A stretch of 64,000 bases of DNA from positions 868,001-932,000 of the forward strand of contig AP017375.1 of assembly GCA_002355455.1 (NCBI GenBank), in the 5' to 3' direction. Every line of letters begins with the position of its first letter. Positions within the stretch are counted from its first letter, which is position 1. Source of the stretch: Stanieria sp. NIES-3757 (GTDB lineage Bacteria > Cyanobacteriota > Cyanobacteriia > Cyanobacteriales > Xenococcaceae). Made by a program: the position numbers and the translations under genes. This document shows positions 47,050 to 57,273 of the stretch, one piece after another. The notes below the pieces were generated by a model, which saw only the letters and a program-made list of their open reading frames with translations, had not been told where the DNA came from and searched no databases.

Positions 47050-47422
47050 CAAACTACTACTATTGTTATTTAAACCTTAAACTAAGGTAGGGTTTAACCT
47101 TCTAATTTTTGTTAATTGTTACCTATTAAGCCAATTCAAATTAAAATTGCATCTTAGGTTTTTTTATTCCTGCCTCTTCCTTATCTCGATTAGCAAACTA
47201 AATGTTGACCAGCTTATCTATTCTCTATAATTTACATAATTTAAAAATTCAAAACGCTTAACCGCACTGAGTTTGATTCTTTTTTCCCCGTTCCCTCAAA
47301 CCTTAAGGGTTTCATTTCAGTGCCTAAATTCTAGATTTTTTTCACCTATATTTATTAAATTGGAGCATTATTTCTTATAATTTCTTAATATTATAGTAAA
47401 GAAGATACCAAAATAAGATCCT
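47050..47422. other. intergenic region before ferredoxin-psbM
   Basis: A 373-bp gap. AAACC-TTAA-GGGTTT near 47299 could form a short hairpin, and TAAACC/GGTTTA near 47071-47096 another; neither has a following T-run. The right part should carry the promoter of the ferredoxin gene, with AT-rich TATAAT-like sequences that I could not assign firmly. Confidence 0.35.
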
Positions 47423-47719
47423 ATGACTAGCATTAAATTCGTCAAGGAAGACAAAGAGATAATTGCTGCCAATGGAGCTAATCTGAGAGAAAAAGCTCTA
47501 CAAAATGGTATTGATATTTATACTCTCAGAGGTAAATTAGTCAATTGCGGTGGCTATGGTCAATGTGGAACTTGTATTGTGGAAATAGTTGAAGGAATGG
47601 AGCATTTGTCGCCTAAAACTCCCTTTGAAGCTCGAAAACTAAAAAGGAAACCAGATAGCTATCGTTTAGCTTGTCAGACTTTAGTTAACGGAGAAATCAG
47701 CGTTAAAACCAAACCGTAA
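47423..47719 (+). CDS. [2Fe-2S] ferredoxin-like protein
   Basis: A 98-residue protein with a plant-type ferredoxin cluster motif: [15 protein letters not shown] supplies three Cys and [11 protein letters not shown] the fourth. It is an electron carrier of the cytosol or stroma-like compartment. The ligand spacing (CX5CX2C) and long C-terminal segment differ from photosynthetic PetF (CX4CX2C), so it belongs to one of the alternative ferredoxins. It is followed 87 bp later by psbM on the same strand. Confidence 0.88.
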   Translation: MTSIKFVKEDKEIIAANGANLREKALQNGIDIYTLRGKLVNCGGYGQCGTCIVEIVEGMEHLSPKTPFEARKLKRKPDSYRLACQTLVNGEISVKTKP

Positions 47720-47806
47720 CTATACATACAACCAATGCAGTGATTAGCTAAGTAATGATATCCTAAGAGATGATTAATCACAATCTTACTCAGGGGCTGC
47801 TATATT

Positions 47807-47917
47807 ATGCAAGTTAATGATCTTGGTTTTATAGCTAGCATTTTATTCGTGCTAGTTCCTACCGTTTTTCTGCTCATTCTTTACATTCAAACTGGAAGAA
47901 GAGAAAGCAACGGTTAA
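47807..47917 (+). CDS. psbM: photosystem II reaction centre protein M
   Basis: A 36-residue protein: [20 protein letters not shown], then [16 protein letters not shown]. This is the single-helix PsbM subunit, located at the dimer interface of photosystem II. The length and N-terminus match the family exactly. A possible ribosome binding site (AGGGG at 47791-47796) lies upstream. It shares its strand with the ferredoxin gene just before it. Confidence 0.97.
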   Translation: MQVNDLGFIASILFVLVPTVFLLILYIQTGRRESNG

Positions 47918-48021
47918 TAAAACTAACTTTAATCATAAAAAGTTTAGTTATCAAAGCAATTCTTAATTGATTAAAAGGCTGTTCGTTCAACAAACCAGGA
48001 GAATTTTGCTCACAATGTTTT

Positions 48022-48039
48022 GACTGGTAGTCTTTTTTT
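48022..48039 (+). terminator. possible weak terminator after psbM
   Basis: A 4-bp stem GACT/AGTC with a GGT loop (48022-48032) is followed by seven T residues (48033-48039). The short stem makes it a weak candidate. It lies about 105 bp after the psbM stop. Confidence 0.3.
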
Positions 48040-48563
48040 CAACCGAGAGTTGCTTTTTCACTGATAAATTTCAAAATTATTTGAAAATCTTCTTGAATTA
48101 TTGCTAAATTATGAGGATTCAAGACAGGAACATGAACAAAAATACACGGTAAAACAAACTTAATTGTTCGACAATATTCCAAGACTCGAAAATACAAACC
48201 TTCGCAAACAAATCTACCAGCATCATGACTGATAGAAGTATTTGACAGTTGGGATATCAAAGCGGATAAATCTACAGGAGTGGTTATTTTTGTTTCTTGA
48301 TAATTAGCATTAGATTCAATAGTTAATTGCTGTCGAGATTCTGCCATCCCACAACAAATAATTCCATGAGGTTGAATAGCTTCAATTTTATTAATTACTA
48401 CCTCAGCAGCTTGTTCGATATTAACAGGAAGTTTTCTAATCAAAGTTAACTGTGCATAATCAATTTGATTTGGTTGAATTGTTTTTAAAAGTTCGTCTGA
48501 AGAGTTAAATTCTTGATGAGGAAGCCAAGTTTGAAATGAAGTAAGTAAGATTTGAGGTTGCAT
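48039..48563 (-). CDS. peptidase C15-like protein (pyroglutamyl peptidase family)
   Basis: A 174-residue protein. ILLTSFQTWLPHQEFNSSDE corresponds to the Pcp start (ILLTGFEPF..NxS). GIICCGMAESR supplies the catalytic Glu, AGRFVCEGLYF the Cys and CIFVHVPV the His, so all three catalytic residues appear kept. Pcp enzymes remove N-terminal pyroglutamate. The protein is shorter than typical Pcp (about 210 residues), so specificity may differ. It converges with psbM and is divergent from the vWA/tubulin/channel locus. Confidence 0.75.
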   Translation of the reverse strand: MQPQILLTSFQTWLPHQEFNSSDELLKTIQPNQIDYAQLTLIRKLPVNIEQAAEVVINKIEAIQPHGIICCGMAESRQQLTIESNANYQETKITTPVDLSALISQLSNTSISHDAGRFVCEGLYFRVLEYCRTIKFVLPCIFVHVPVLNPHNLAIIQEDFQIILKFISEKATLG

Positions 48564-48809
48564 AAATAGATGTCAATTGCTCATGAATTATTTTTAACTG
48601 ATTATTTCTTGTTTAGTATTAAAAATTTAATACTTATAAAGTTTGTATTTTTGTTATTTAGTATTGCGATCGCTATTTATTAAATACAACTTTCAATTCT
48701 TTTTAAAATTCACAGAAATTCAATTTAAGTAAATTTTCAGTAGCAGTTTGTTCAAAGGGAAGAATAGGATATAAGACAATCTAATCTTATCAACTAAGTC
48801 TTAATTCTT

Positions 48810-49920
48810 TTGTCTAACAATTGCACTACAGTTGCTCCTGGACAAACACTAAAACCTTGGCAACAATTGGGTTTAAAGTTAGTTTCCCGTATTTATGGCG
48901 GACGAGATGTAGCGATCGCGATCGATCTTACCGAAAGTGTTGGTTTAAATGCTGAAGGTCGTTTGCGTCTGACTCAAATTATACAGGATAGTTTGCAGTC
49001 TGGGGATACGGTTTATGTCGTTCCTTTTGCGTCTGAAATTAATCCTCTCCAACCAGAGGTTAATCCAATTAATCTCCAAAATGGAATCGAGTTTCGTGGG
49101 AAACCAGAGGATATTGAGAAGATTTTAAATACTCTGCCTTTTGAGTCGAAAATCAATCTCAATAATACCGATATCCAAAATGCGGAGTTGTTTGTTTATC
49201 GGGAATTGGCGCAATTAAATCAATGTCGTCTTACCGATAGTTTGGTTAACCGACGCACCTTTACTTACTCCTGCTGGAATTACTTCCGATACTTGGATCG
49301 AAACTCCTACTAATAGACCTTTTCGCCAAAAAGATTCTCAAGCCAGTCGGGATAGACAGAGTTGGTTACAGGCTTTACCTATTAAAGAGCGATCGCAAAC
49401 TATTACCACTAAAGACAATCGTAGCTATCAGCTTTCTGTGGTCGATCTTGCTCCTACCGTCCAAGAATTTTGCACCCCTGCACCAGGAGGAAAAGAAACC
49501 TGTTTAGTAACGCCCTACCTCGCAAAATTGTTATGGTTCCCCACCATAATGGGAATTATTTTATTAGTTGCAGGAGGTTGGTGGACGAGGTATTTAATAA
49601 CTCTTAATAAAAAGTGGAAAATCAAGATTAATTTTGAATCCGATGACACCAAAGAACCACAAACTTGCTATCTCAAACATAATCAAAAAATTGCCATTGG
49701 CGGTAATAATTTAACTGCCATTCCTTGTCCTGGTGAAGATATTAGAGGAGAGCTAATTAGAAAAGGAAATAAATTATATTTAAAACCGACAAATAGCTTA
49801 TCTATTATTTATCGCGATCGCGAATTAAAGACAGAAGAACAAATTACAAGCGATCGCTTTAGTATTAATTGTCCTTTTGAAGGAAAAGATTTTGATATTA
49901 CTATCAAATTAACTAGATAA
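48810..49920 (+). pseudogene. vWA-TM-FHA-like membrane protein, frameshifted
   Basis: The first frame starts at a TTG at 48810 (an in-frame TAA lies just upstream) and encodes a vWA domain with MIDAS-like DLTESVG in RDVAIAIDLTESVG and the strand TVYVVPFAS. At about 49218-49225 coding continuity moves to another frame, where VVLPIVWLTDAPLLTPAG continues the same vWA domain. The old frame stops at 49313. The second frame continues to 49920 with a membrane helix (LLWFPTIMGIILLVAGGWW) and a beta-sandwich of FHA-like pattern (IRGELIRKGNKLYLKP, SLSIIYRDRELKTEEQI). Joined, the protein would be about 370 residues. The stop is 2 bp from the tubulin-like gene start, so they form an operon. A sequencing error is possible. 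Confidence 0.75.
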
Positions 49921-49922
49921 AT

Positions 49923-52388
49923 ATGATTAATTCTAAATTTGAAGAAACTCAATCCCAAAAAATCAACCGCACTATCTGTATTGGTTTAGGAGGAACTGGA
50001 AGAGATGTTTTGATGCAAATTCGCAGATTAATAGTTGATCGTTATGGAGATTTTAAACAACTTCCTGTAGTAAGTTTTGTTCATATTGATACCGATAAAG
50101 CGACCAGTAATATTACGGGATTGCGAACGGGAAATACTTATCATGGTGTCGATTTACGTTTTAGCGATGCGGAAAAAGTAGCAGCAACAATGACGCGGTC
50201 AGAAGTTGATAATTTGACGAAAGAATTATCGAGAAAGGCGAGTAATTTTGATGGTTCACCTGGGGTTTATAGTAATATTTCTAGTTGGTTTCCGCCACAG
50301 TTATTAAAAAATTTAAAAGCGATCGATGAAGGCGCACAGGTAATTCGTCCTGTCGGTAGATTGGCATTTTTTCATAACTATAGAAAAATTAAAGCTGCAA
50401 TTGAATCCGCCGAACAAAGAACGCGGGGACATGAAAGTTTTATGATTCGTCACAACTGGAGTGTAGAAAATAAATTAAATATTTTCGTAGTTGGTTCTTT
50501 ATGCGGTGGTACTGGTAGTGGTGTATTTTTAGACGTAGCTTATTGTTTGCGTCAAATGTATGGCAATGACGGCGCACAAATTGTAGGTTATTTGATTATT
50601 AGTCCCGAACTTTATGGCAATGCTCCTGATAAAAATGCTAATGCCTACGCAGCATTAAAAGAGTTAAATTATTATGCTACTGCGGGAACAACTTTTAAAG
50701 CAGAATACGATCTACAAAATTTAGAATTTGTGGAAGAATCTAGACCACCTTTTGAATATGTTTATTTAGTTTCTAATCGTACTGCTAAAGATTATCGAAT
50801 TTTGGAAAAGAGCAAGCTATGTAATATTATTGCCCATAAAATTACTTTAGATTTTGCAGGAGAATTAGCACCAATAGTCACAGCACAACGGGATAATTTT
50901 CTCCAGCATCTAATTCAAACAGATGAACATCCCCGTCCGAATGTACAGCGTTATTTAACATTTGGTTTAGCAGAAATTTATTTTCCTCGCGATATCGCCG
51001 TACAGGTATCTCTTAATCGGATCAAAATAAAATTAGTTAACTTTTGGTTGGAGGGTAAAGGACAAAGTGCCGATCCGAATAATTTATTAGCAGGTTTTTT
51101 AGATCGCTGGTACGAACGAGGAAGAAATGAAAACGGATTTGTTAATAAATTACAGCAAGCTACTACTGACGGTAGCAAAAGTTTTACCAATGCTTTAAGT
51201 AGTTGGAAAAATCGCCTGGAAACTAATATCGCAGAAATTCAAAACCGAGATGAAAGACAAGAAGTCATTTCCCAGTTAGGTAGAGAAATTCGCACTGAAT
51301 TTCGGAAAGTACAACCAGGAGAAACCGAGAGTAGTAGGGGATTATGGTTTACTAGTTTACAACAACAACGCGATCGCATTATCACAGAATATATTAAAGA
51401 TATCGATCGCTATTTAACGGAATTACTTACCCCAAATAATTTTAATTTTTCCTTGACAAATAGTCGTGCTTGGTTAGAAGCTTTAACCACCGAATTAAAT
51501 AAATCTTACCGAGAGTTAGAAGATCGTATCAATAGTATGGGACAAATTCACAGTATCGAAGCTGTTGAAAGAAAATGGAAAGATACACAACAAACTATCG
51601 AAGATATTGAAAGTAAAAAGGGATTATTCCCTAGAGATAAACAAAAAACTAACAGCGTTCAAGAAGAAGCAAACAGAATAGTCGGACAAGTTAGCAAACT
51701 CATCCAAGATAACTATGAATTTTCTCTCTATCGCGAAGCATTAACTATAGTCAAAGCATTACAATATCATCTTGCCGAACTAACTACTAAAGCCAGTGAA
51801 TTGAATTATATATTGAGTAAAGTCAAAGAATATTATGACAAAGAAGAAAAGAATTTCAAATTAAGAAACGTCGATGATATGAGTGGAGAGGCGATCTTTA
51901 CCGATGCTGATACCGATGATTGCTATAACAATCTTTTACCCGATCGCGACCGTACTGCTCAATTAGCTTTAGTTAGTAGTAAAATTACTGAAAAGATTGG
52001 CTTGGGAGAATCTCTAACAAGCTGTCTAGATCGTGGTGTAGTAGACGAACACAACTTACAAGAAGAAATTAGTTTAGTAGTAGATGGGATGTTCGGTTCC
52101 CGCAGTATTTCAACAGTACAGTCTGCGGTAAAACGTTTCTTAGAAAGTTATTCCTTAAGCGATCGCGCTATACGCTTAGAACAAATTATACGCGAATCCG
52201 AACCTCTTCTACCCCTCAATCTTAGCGATCCTTATTTCTACAATGATACAGGTAAGACTCTCAACATCATCGGGTTTAAAGACACCGACAAACCAGAAAT
52301 TACCCAGTTTAAAAATATTCTCTTCAAAGACTTGGGTATTCCCGACAGCGATTTATCCCTCTTTTATGACTATAGGGTGATAAAATAA
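49923..52388 (+). pseudogene. tubulin-like GTPase, 5' part (interrupted by IS)
   Basis: Genuine coding runs from the ATG at 49923 to about 52355 (811 codons); the last codons to 52388 are IS sequence. It belongs to the large bacterial tubulin-like family (Tubulin_2 type), with an N-terminal nucleotide-binding loop ICIGLGGTGRDVLMQIRRL and the tubulin signature GGTGSG at residues 195-200 (VGSLCGGTGSGVFLDVAYCL). Residues about 400-700 are helical and coiled-coil-rich. These proteins are not FtsZ; their partners are poorly known. Fusing this part to the frame after the IS gives a 1,122-residue protein. It starts two bases after the vWA gene and is followed by the channel genes. Confidence 0.82.
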
Positions 52389-53802
52389 TTGAAAATAAAA
52401 ACCCAATGAAAAATGGTGACACCACGAAGAGAAGCATCATCAACAGTGAGTTTTATCGATCACTATTGTCAAGCCTACCAAGAGCTATTCTCTGATGTGA
52501 GAAATTATGAAGCATTCAAATTAATACATTTAGGAATGCTATCAGAAATACCTAGAAAGTCGCTACCAAAGATAGCAAGAGCGGTAGGATTAAAAGATAG
52601 TCAAGGATTAAATTATTTTCTATCTGAAGCTCATTGGAATGTAGAAAAAATACGAGAAATTAGATTATGGTTGACTAAATTATTGATTGGAGAAAGAAAA
52701 ATAACTCTTTGTATTGATGAAACAGGAGATGTCAAGAAAGGAAAAACAACTGATTATGTAGCCAGACAGTATATTGGTAATTTAGGAAAGACAAAAAATG
52801 GAATTGTGTCGGTTAATGCTTATGCAGTAGTAGAGGGAATAACATACCCTTTACTTTTTAAAATATTTAAGCCGAACAAATGCCTCAAAGCAGAAGATAC
52901 ATATAAAACCAAACCACAACTAGCTGTAGAAATAATCAAGGAATTACAAAAATGGAACTTTAACATCAAGTTAATATTAGCTGATAGTTTGTATGGAGAA
53001 AGTGGAGATGTAATTACAGTTTTGGAGCAATTGAATCTGGAGTATATTGTGGCAATTCGCTCTAACCATAAGGTTTGGATGTTCGGCGATGAGAAAAAAA
53101 AATATAATCGATGGCAAGCTTATCAACAAAAATTATCTCGAAAGAAGAGCGAAACTAGATACATTAGAGAAATTATTTTTGGCACAAGAAAACATATTCG
53201 TTTCTATCAAATAAGTAAACAAGACGACAAAAACCCTGAACCAAAAGATACTTGGTTTATTATGACGAATAAAAAAGGCAAAATTGCCACCACAATTGCT
53301 TCAGAATATAGTTTGAGAAACTGGATTGAATATGCGTTTAAACAAGTCAAAAATGAACTTGGTTGGGCAGATTTTCGAGTTACAGATTATCACGGTATAG
53401 AACGCTGGTGGGAATTAATTATGAGTACTTATTTTTTAGTAAGTCTTCAAGCTAATTATTTTCAATTAGAGACGATTGTTCCCGATGCCAATTCTCAAGT
53501 CTCTACTCTTAAATCAGTTTCTTCTTTTCCTTTCTCTAATCATCAGGCGTGGGATTCTGGTGCTGGTTGGAAAAGTTCTTTAAATAACTTGCGCTTAATT
53601 ATTCAACCATTAATCTTTTTCTCTCTTATTCAACCTTGGCTATCCGTATTTCCTAATCAACATCTTCAACTTGGTTTTTCTAAGTTAATCAACATTATGA
53701 ATCGCTTTCGTGGTTCTCCTTTTCCTCAAAGTCAATTTTTAGAGTATTCGTTCTCTGTTGCTTGCTAATTCAATATTTTTCCCCATAGTCATAAAAGAGG
53801 GA
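52356..53802 (+). mobile_element. IS701-family insertion sequence
   Basis: About 1,447 bp bounded by near-perfect inverted repeats: TCCCTCTTTTATGACTAT at the left end (52356) and its reverse complement ending at 53802, matching at 21 of 22 positions. A short direct repeat TTA (52353-52355 and 53803-53805) flanks it. The IS carries one transposase gene. Removing the IS and one TTA joins GAT-TTA to AAA-CCC and restores the tubulin-like reading frame. Family members usually make 4-bp duplications, so the 3-bp repeat is either a variant or a boundary ambiguity. Confidence 0.88.
52413..53768 (+). CDS. IS701-family transposase
   Basis: A 451-residue DDE transposase. The first Asp is in ITLCIDETGDVKKGK, the second in LILADSLYGESGD, and the Glu region in LRNWIEYAFKQVKNELGWAD, which with FRVTDYHGIERWWELIMS is highly typical of IS701. 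The N-terminal RKSLPKIARAVGLKDSQGLN is helix-turn-helix-like. The frame looks intact, so the IS may be active. It overlaps the artificial start of the following frame by 11 bases. Confidence 0.93.
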   Translation: MVTPRREASSTVSFIDHYCQAYQELFSDVRNYEAFKLIHLGMLSEIPRKSLPKIARAVGLKDSQGLNYFLSEAHWNVEKIREIRLWLTKLLIGERKITLCIDETGDVKKGKTTDYVARQYIGNLGKTKNGIVSVNAYAVVEGITYPLLFKIFKPNKCLKAEDTYKTKPQLAVEIIKELQKWNFNIKLILADSLYGESGDVITVLEQLNLEYIVAIRSNHKVWMFGDEKKKYNRWQAYQQKLSRKKSETRYIREIIFGTRKHIRFYQISKQDDKNPEPKDTWFIMTNKKGKIATTIASEYSLRNWIEYAFKQVKNELGWADFRVTDYHGIERWWELIMSTYFLVSLQANYFQLETIVPDANSQVSTLKSVSSFPFSNHQAWDSGAGWKSSLNNLRLIIQPLIFFSLIQPWLSVFPNQHLQLGFSKLINIMNRFRGSPFPQSQFLEYSFSVAC

Positions 53803-53805
53803 TTA

Positions 53806-54741
53806 AAACCCATCCAAGCAGAAGATGAAATTATTCTCGTTAGCGAATACGCTGCTTTTCCTCTCAGATTAATTCGAGGTTTAGAACAAATGCGGGGACA
53901 TTATCAGCGACAGAAAACCTATGGGAAAGGTTTCCTACATAACGATTATCGTACCCAGTTTATCGATCTCATTCCTCCCGATGGATGGGAGATGAAACGA
54001 CTACAAGATATCTTTTATCCGGCTTTAGCCTTTGAATTACTTCCTTACAATAGCGACACTCAAGAATATGAATTTCGATATTATGACAAATTTCGGGATG
54101 CTTACGAAGTCACTTCTTTAAGTTATGTCTGGGATGAAGCATTAGAAAAACTCGCCAGCATTCAGGATATGGTAACAGCCCTAGACAAAAAATTGAAAGA
54201 AACGATTCCAGACTTAACTCAAAATCCCCAAAAATGGAATAATGACTATTTACCCAAGTTAAGGGAGTTTGTCACTACAGTAGATAATTTACCAGAAAAC
54301 GATCCTAATTATCTTTACAAAGAAATAGTTGTAGGTACTAGAGCGAGTGTAGATCGCCGACAACAAGACGGTATTATTAATCGTTTTTGGCAAAACATGC
54401 TGACTGAAGTAGAAAAAGTCATGTCAGAACAAAAACAAAAACCAGCAGGAATATTAACACCAGATACTAAAAGCGATACTGCATTACTAGAAACTAATAT
54501 ATCAGGAAATAGCAATCTAAGTAACTCTACTAGCAACACAAATGAAGCAATAAATACTCAACAGCAAAACAATAATTCTGTTCTCGATGCTGAATTTACA
54601 GATAGTAATAATAGTAAGGAAAATTCTTCAATTATAGAAACTGAAGTAACAGAGTTAGAAAAGTTAGTTCAAATGAAAAAAGAAGGTTTTTTATCTGATG
54701 CACAGTTTGAAGCAGCCAAAAACAAAATTCTCGGTATTTAA
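53806..54741 (+). pseudogene. tubulin-like GTPase, 3' part with SHOCT tail
   Basis: Continuation of the tubulin-like gene after the IS: KPIQAEDEIILVSEYAAFPL, then RLIRGLEQMRGHYQRQKTYG. A frame beginning at TTG 53758 exists but its first 16 codons are IS DNA, so it is not a native start. The C-terminal third (about 54430-54650) is Asn/Ser-rich and disordered, and the last 30 residues (ELEKLVQMKKEGFLSDAQFE, AAKNKILGI) are a SHOCT domain, a short helical-pair oligomerisation tail. The 312 codons complete a protein of about 1,122 residues. The fragment itself is unlikely to be translated from its own start. Confidence 0.78.
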
Positions 54742-54867
54742 TACACAACTAACTTAAATTTTAATTCTCGTAAAGAAGCAAAGGCACAAAGATTATTCAC
54801 AAATTAATTATTTTTCTCTATTCTTTCTTTCCTCTTGTCTGTTAACTCTTGCCTAATTGCAAAAACT

Positions 54868-57216
54868 ATGCTTAACATCCTAACAATTTTACCTCCTTCC
54901 CTAATCTTCCCAACTTTAATTCTGGTAATATTACCAACTTTCATCGCTATATTCTTACGCCACTCTTTATATACATAATATACATATTTAATTAAGTCTG
55001 CTAAAGAAGTATCCAGGTTAATTAAAGAGGGAAGGTGTAATAAAAAGCTAGAAATTGTCGAGCGATTAAAAGCAAGATTTAGCCAAGCAAGTCAAAAACT
55101 AGAACAGATAAATACAATTGCTTTAATTGATGGCTTATATAGTCAGGAAAAATTCGAGTTTTTAGGAAGAAAACTTCTTTGTGAACAGTGGGATTATTTT
55201 TGTCAGACCCTACCTAATTTATTATTAGCTTTTGGCTTACTCGGAACTTTTGTGGGAATCAGTTTTAATTTATATGAACTTAGTCAAACTATTAATCAAA
55301 ATGCAACAGATGTTAATAACTTAATATCTCAATTACAAAAACCATTACAAAATATGGGGATTGCTTTTATTACCAGTCTAGCTGCGATCGCCTGTAGTTC
55401 GCTCTTAATTGTAGTTAATCTACGCTACAATACTAACTTTGCTAAAACTTTATTAATTAGTTCGCTAGAAGATTATCTCGATAACATTTTTAAAATTGAA
55501 ATTGATGGTTACAGTCGTTTAGACAAAGCCGTTGATCGCATAGTAAAACAACAACAAGAATTTTTAACTCGCTTTCATGAAAAAGTCGGACAGGTATTAG
55601 AAACAACTATCGGAGATGCAGCGAATAAAATGGTTGCTGCTAATCAAGGTTTTCAAAACAATGTAGATAGTATGGTTAGCCGATTTAATGATATATCCAG
55701 TTCGATGGCTGTCAGTACCGATAGCTTTCAAGAATCAGCATTTAGTTTAAAAGAACAAATTCAAACAGTAACCAACATAGTACCTAAGTTTGAATCTTCA
55801 GCTAATAAAATCGAATCTAGTTCTAAATTATATTTACTAGGGGCGAAAAAAATTGAAGAAAGTAAGTTTTCTGAAAATCTAGAAACTCTTACCCAAGATT
55901 TAGCTAATACTCAAAAATCATTTTCTATCTCAACAAAATCGTTAGGAAATCACGTCGAACAATTAATCGTAAATCATAATCATATATCTAGTTCTCTGGC
56001 TGTCAGTAGCGATAGCTTTAAAGAATCAGCATTTAGTTTAAAAGAACAAATCCAAACTGTCACTAACATAGTACCCAAGTTTGAAACTTTGGCTAATAAA
56101 ATCGAATTTGGTTCTAAATTATATTTACAAGGTGCAAAAAAAATAGAAGCCAGTAAGTTTTCCGAAAACCTAGAAAATCTTACCCAAGATTTAGCTAATA
56201 CTCAAAAATCATTTTCTCAATCTACAGCTTTCTTAGGCGATCAAGTACATAAGATCACTGAAATTCATCAACAAGCAGTTCAATTAGCAGAACAAGTTTA
56301 TACTCAACTGCAAACAGCTTCTAACAAATTACAAGATAGTTCAATAGGTTTTATGGACGCAGCAGAAACATTTCAACAAAGTGACTTCGCTGATAAACTA
56401 AATACTGCTACCCAAAAACTAATAACTATTCCAAAACAATTTAACGAATCAACCGCCATTTTACATCAATCGACTGATGCTTTAGGTAAAGCGATCGATA
56501 ATATATATGTTTCCACTCAAGAAACCAATAACTTAATTCAAAAAGTAAATAATTTAAATGAACACTCAGCTAAACTTTTAGAAACAAGCGAGTGTAATAT
56601 TCAACGAGAAGTCGAAAGCTTTAACAAAATTAAATCTGAACTAGAACGTATTGCAACTACTTTAGACAAACACAAAGAACAAATAAATCTTAGCATTGCT
56701 AGCTTTGGCGAAAAAATTCTGAAAAGCTTTGAACAACAAACAAGTAATAACGTTATCGAATTACAAAAAATAGCCACTGAAATAAATAATCAATCTAATT
56801 CTCTCAAAAACACTCAAACAGAAACATCAAAATTAATAGCTGTTTTAGAAAATTATATAAATCACTTCAATTCAATTAACTCGCAATTAGCTCAATTAAT
56901 TACTAACTCAGAACAACAAGGAAAACAAATAAACTCAAGTTTAAGTGGAATTGGGAGTATGAGCGATCGCTTGCTAAATAGTTTTGAACAACGCTCCCAA
57001 AACAATACTCAAGAAATTACTAAACTAATAGAAGAATTTAAACAAATAATAAATCAACTCAATACTATACCAACAGAAATTGGCAAAGTAATCGGAGCGA
57101 TCAAGCAACACGAAAAACAAATTAACTCCGATCTCAACGAGCTAGGAAATAACATAACCAACCAAGCGAATCAACAAATCCAAAACATGACGGAAAAATT
57201 TAATAAATTTTTTTGA
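54868..57216 (+). pseudogene. MotA/ExbB/ZorA-like channel protein with long helical tail, internal stop
   Basis: From the ATG at 54868 the frame reads a membrane helix (LIFPTLILVILPTFIAIFLR), meets TAA at 54976-54978 (codon 37), and then continues open and convincing: AKEVSRLIKEGRCNKKLEI, and FCQTLPNLLLAFGLLGTFVG at the second helix, IAFITSLAAIACSSLLIVVN at the third. The LGLLGTFVGI and AFITSLAAI elements are those of the MotA/TolQ/ExbB proton channel. The last ~520 residues are a long helical tail, as in ZorA of Zorya. No ATG, GTG or TTG exists between the stop and the GTG at 55252, which lies inside the second helix, so a functional restart is unlikely. It precedes the MotB-like partner. 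Confidence 0.78.
55693..56217 (+). repeat. tandem 291-bp duplication in the channel protein tail
   Basis: Two copies with a period of exactly 291 bp (97 codons): ISSSMAVSTDSFQESAFSLK at 55693 and ISSSLAVSSDSFKESAFSLK at 55984, with near-identical downstream SKLYL..GAKKIE and LTQDLANTQKSFS segments. The second copy runs to about 56217. The in-frame period keeps the coiled-coil phase. Confidence 0.85.
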
Positions 57217-57273
57217 ACTCTAAATTCAATTAATAACCTGATATTTACTTTATTACCTATTACTTAATTTTTG

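Noticed and set aside
53758-53805. TTG at 53758 as the start of an independent gene
   Set aside because: The first 16 codons are the IS end; true homologous sequence begins at 53806 as the continuation of the tubulin-like gene.
49923-54741. FtsZ or plasmid TubZ/RepX for the tubulin-like protein
   Set aside because: The protein is over 1,100 residues with a long helical region and a SHOCT tail, and there is no TubR-like gene or centromere-like repeat nearby.
55252-55254. GTG at 55252 as native start of the channel protein
   Set aside because: It falls inside the second membrane helix (LGTFVGI); the upstream frame encodes the first helix and the conserved linker, separated only by one TAA.
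55693-56217. CRISPR-like repeat
   Set aside because: Only two long units of 291 bp, in frame with a coding sequence; there are no short repeats with unique spacers anywhere in the window.
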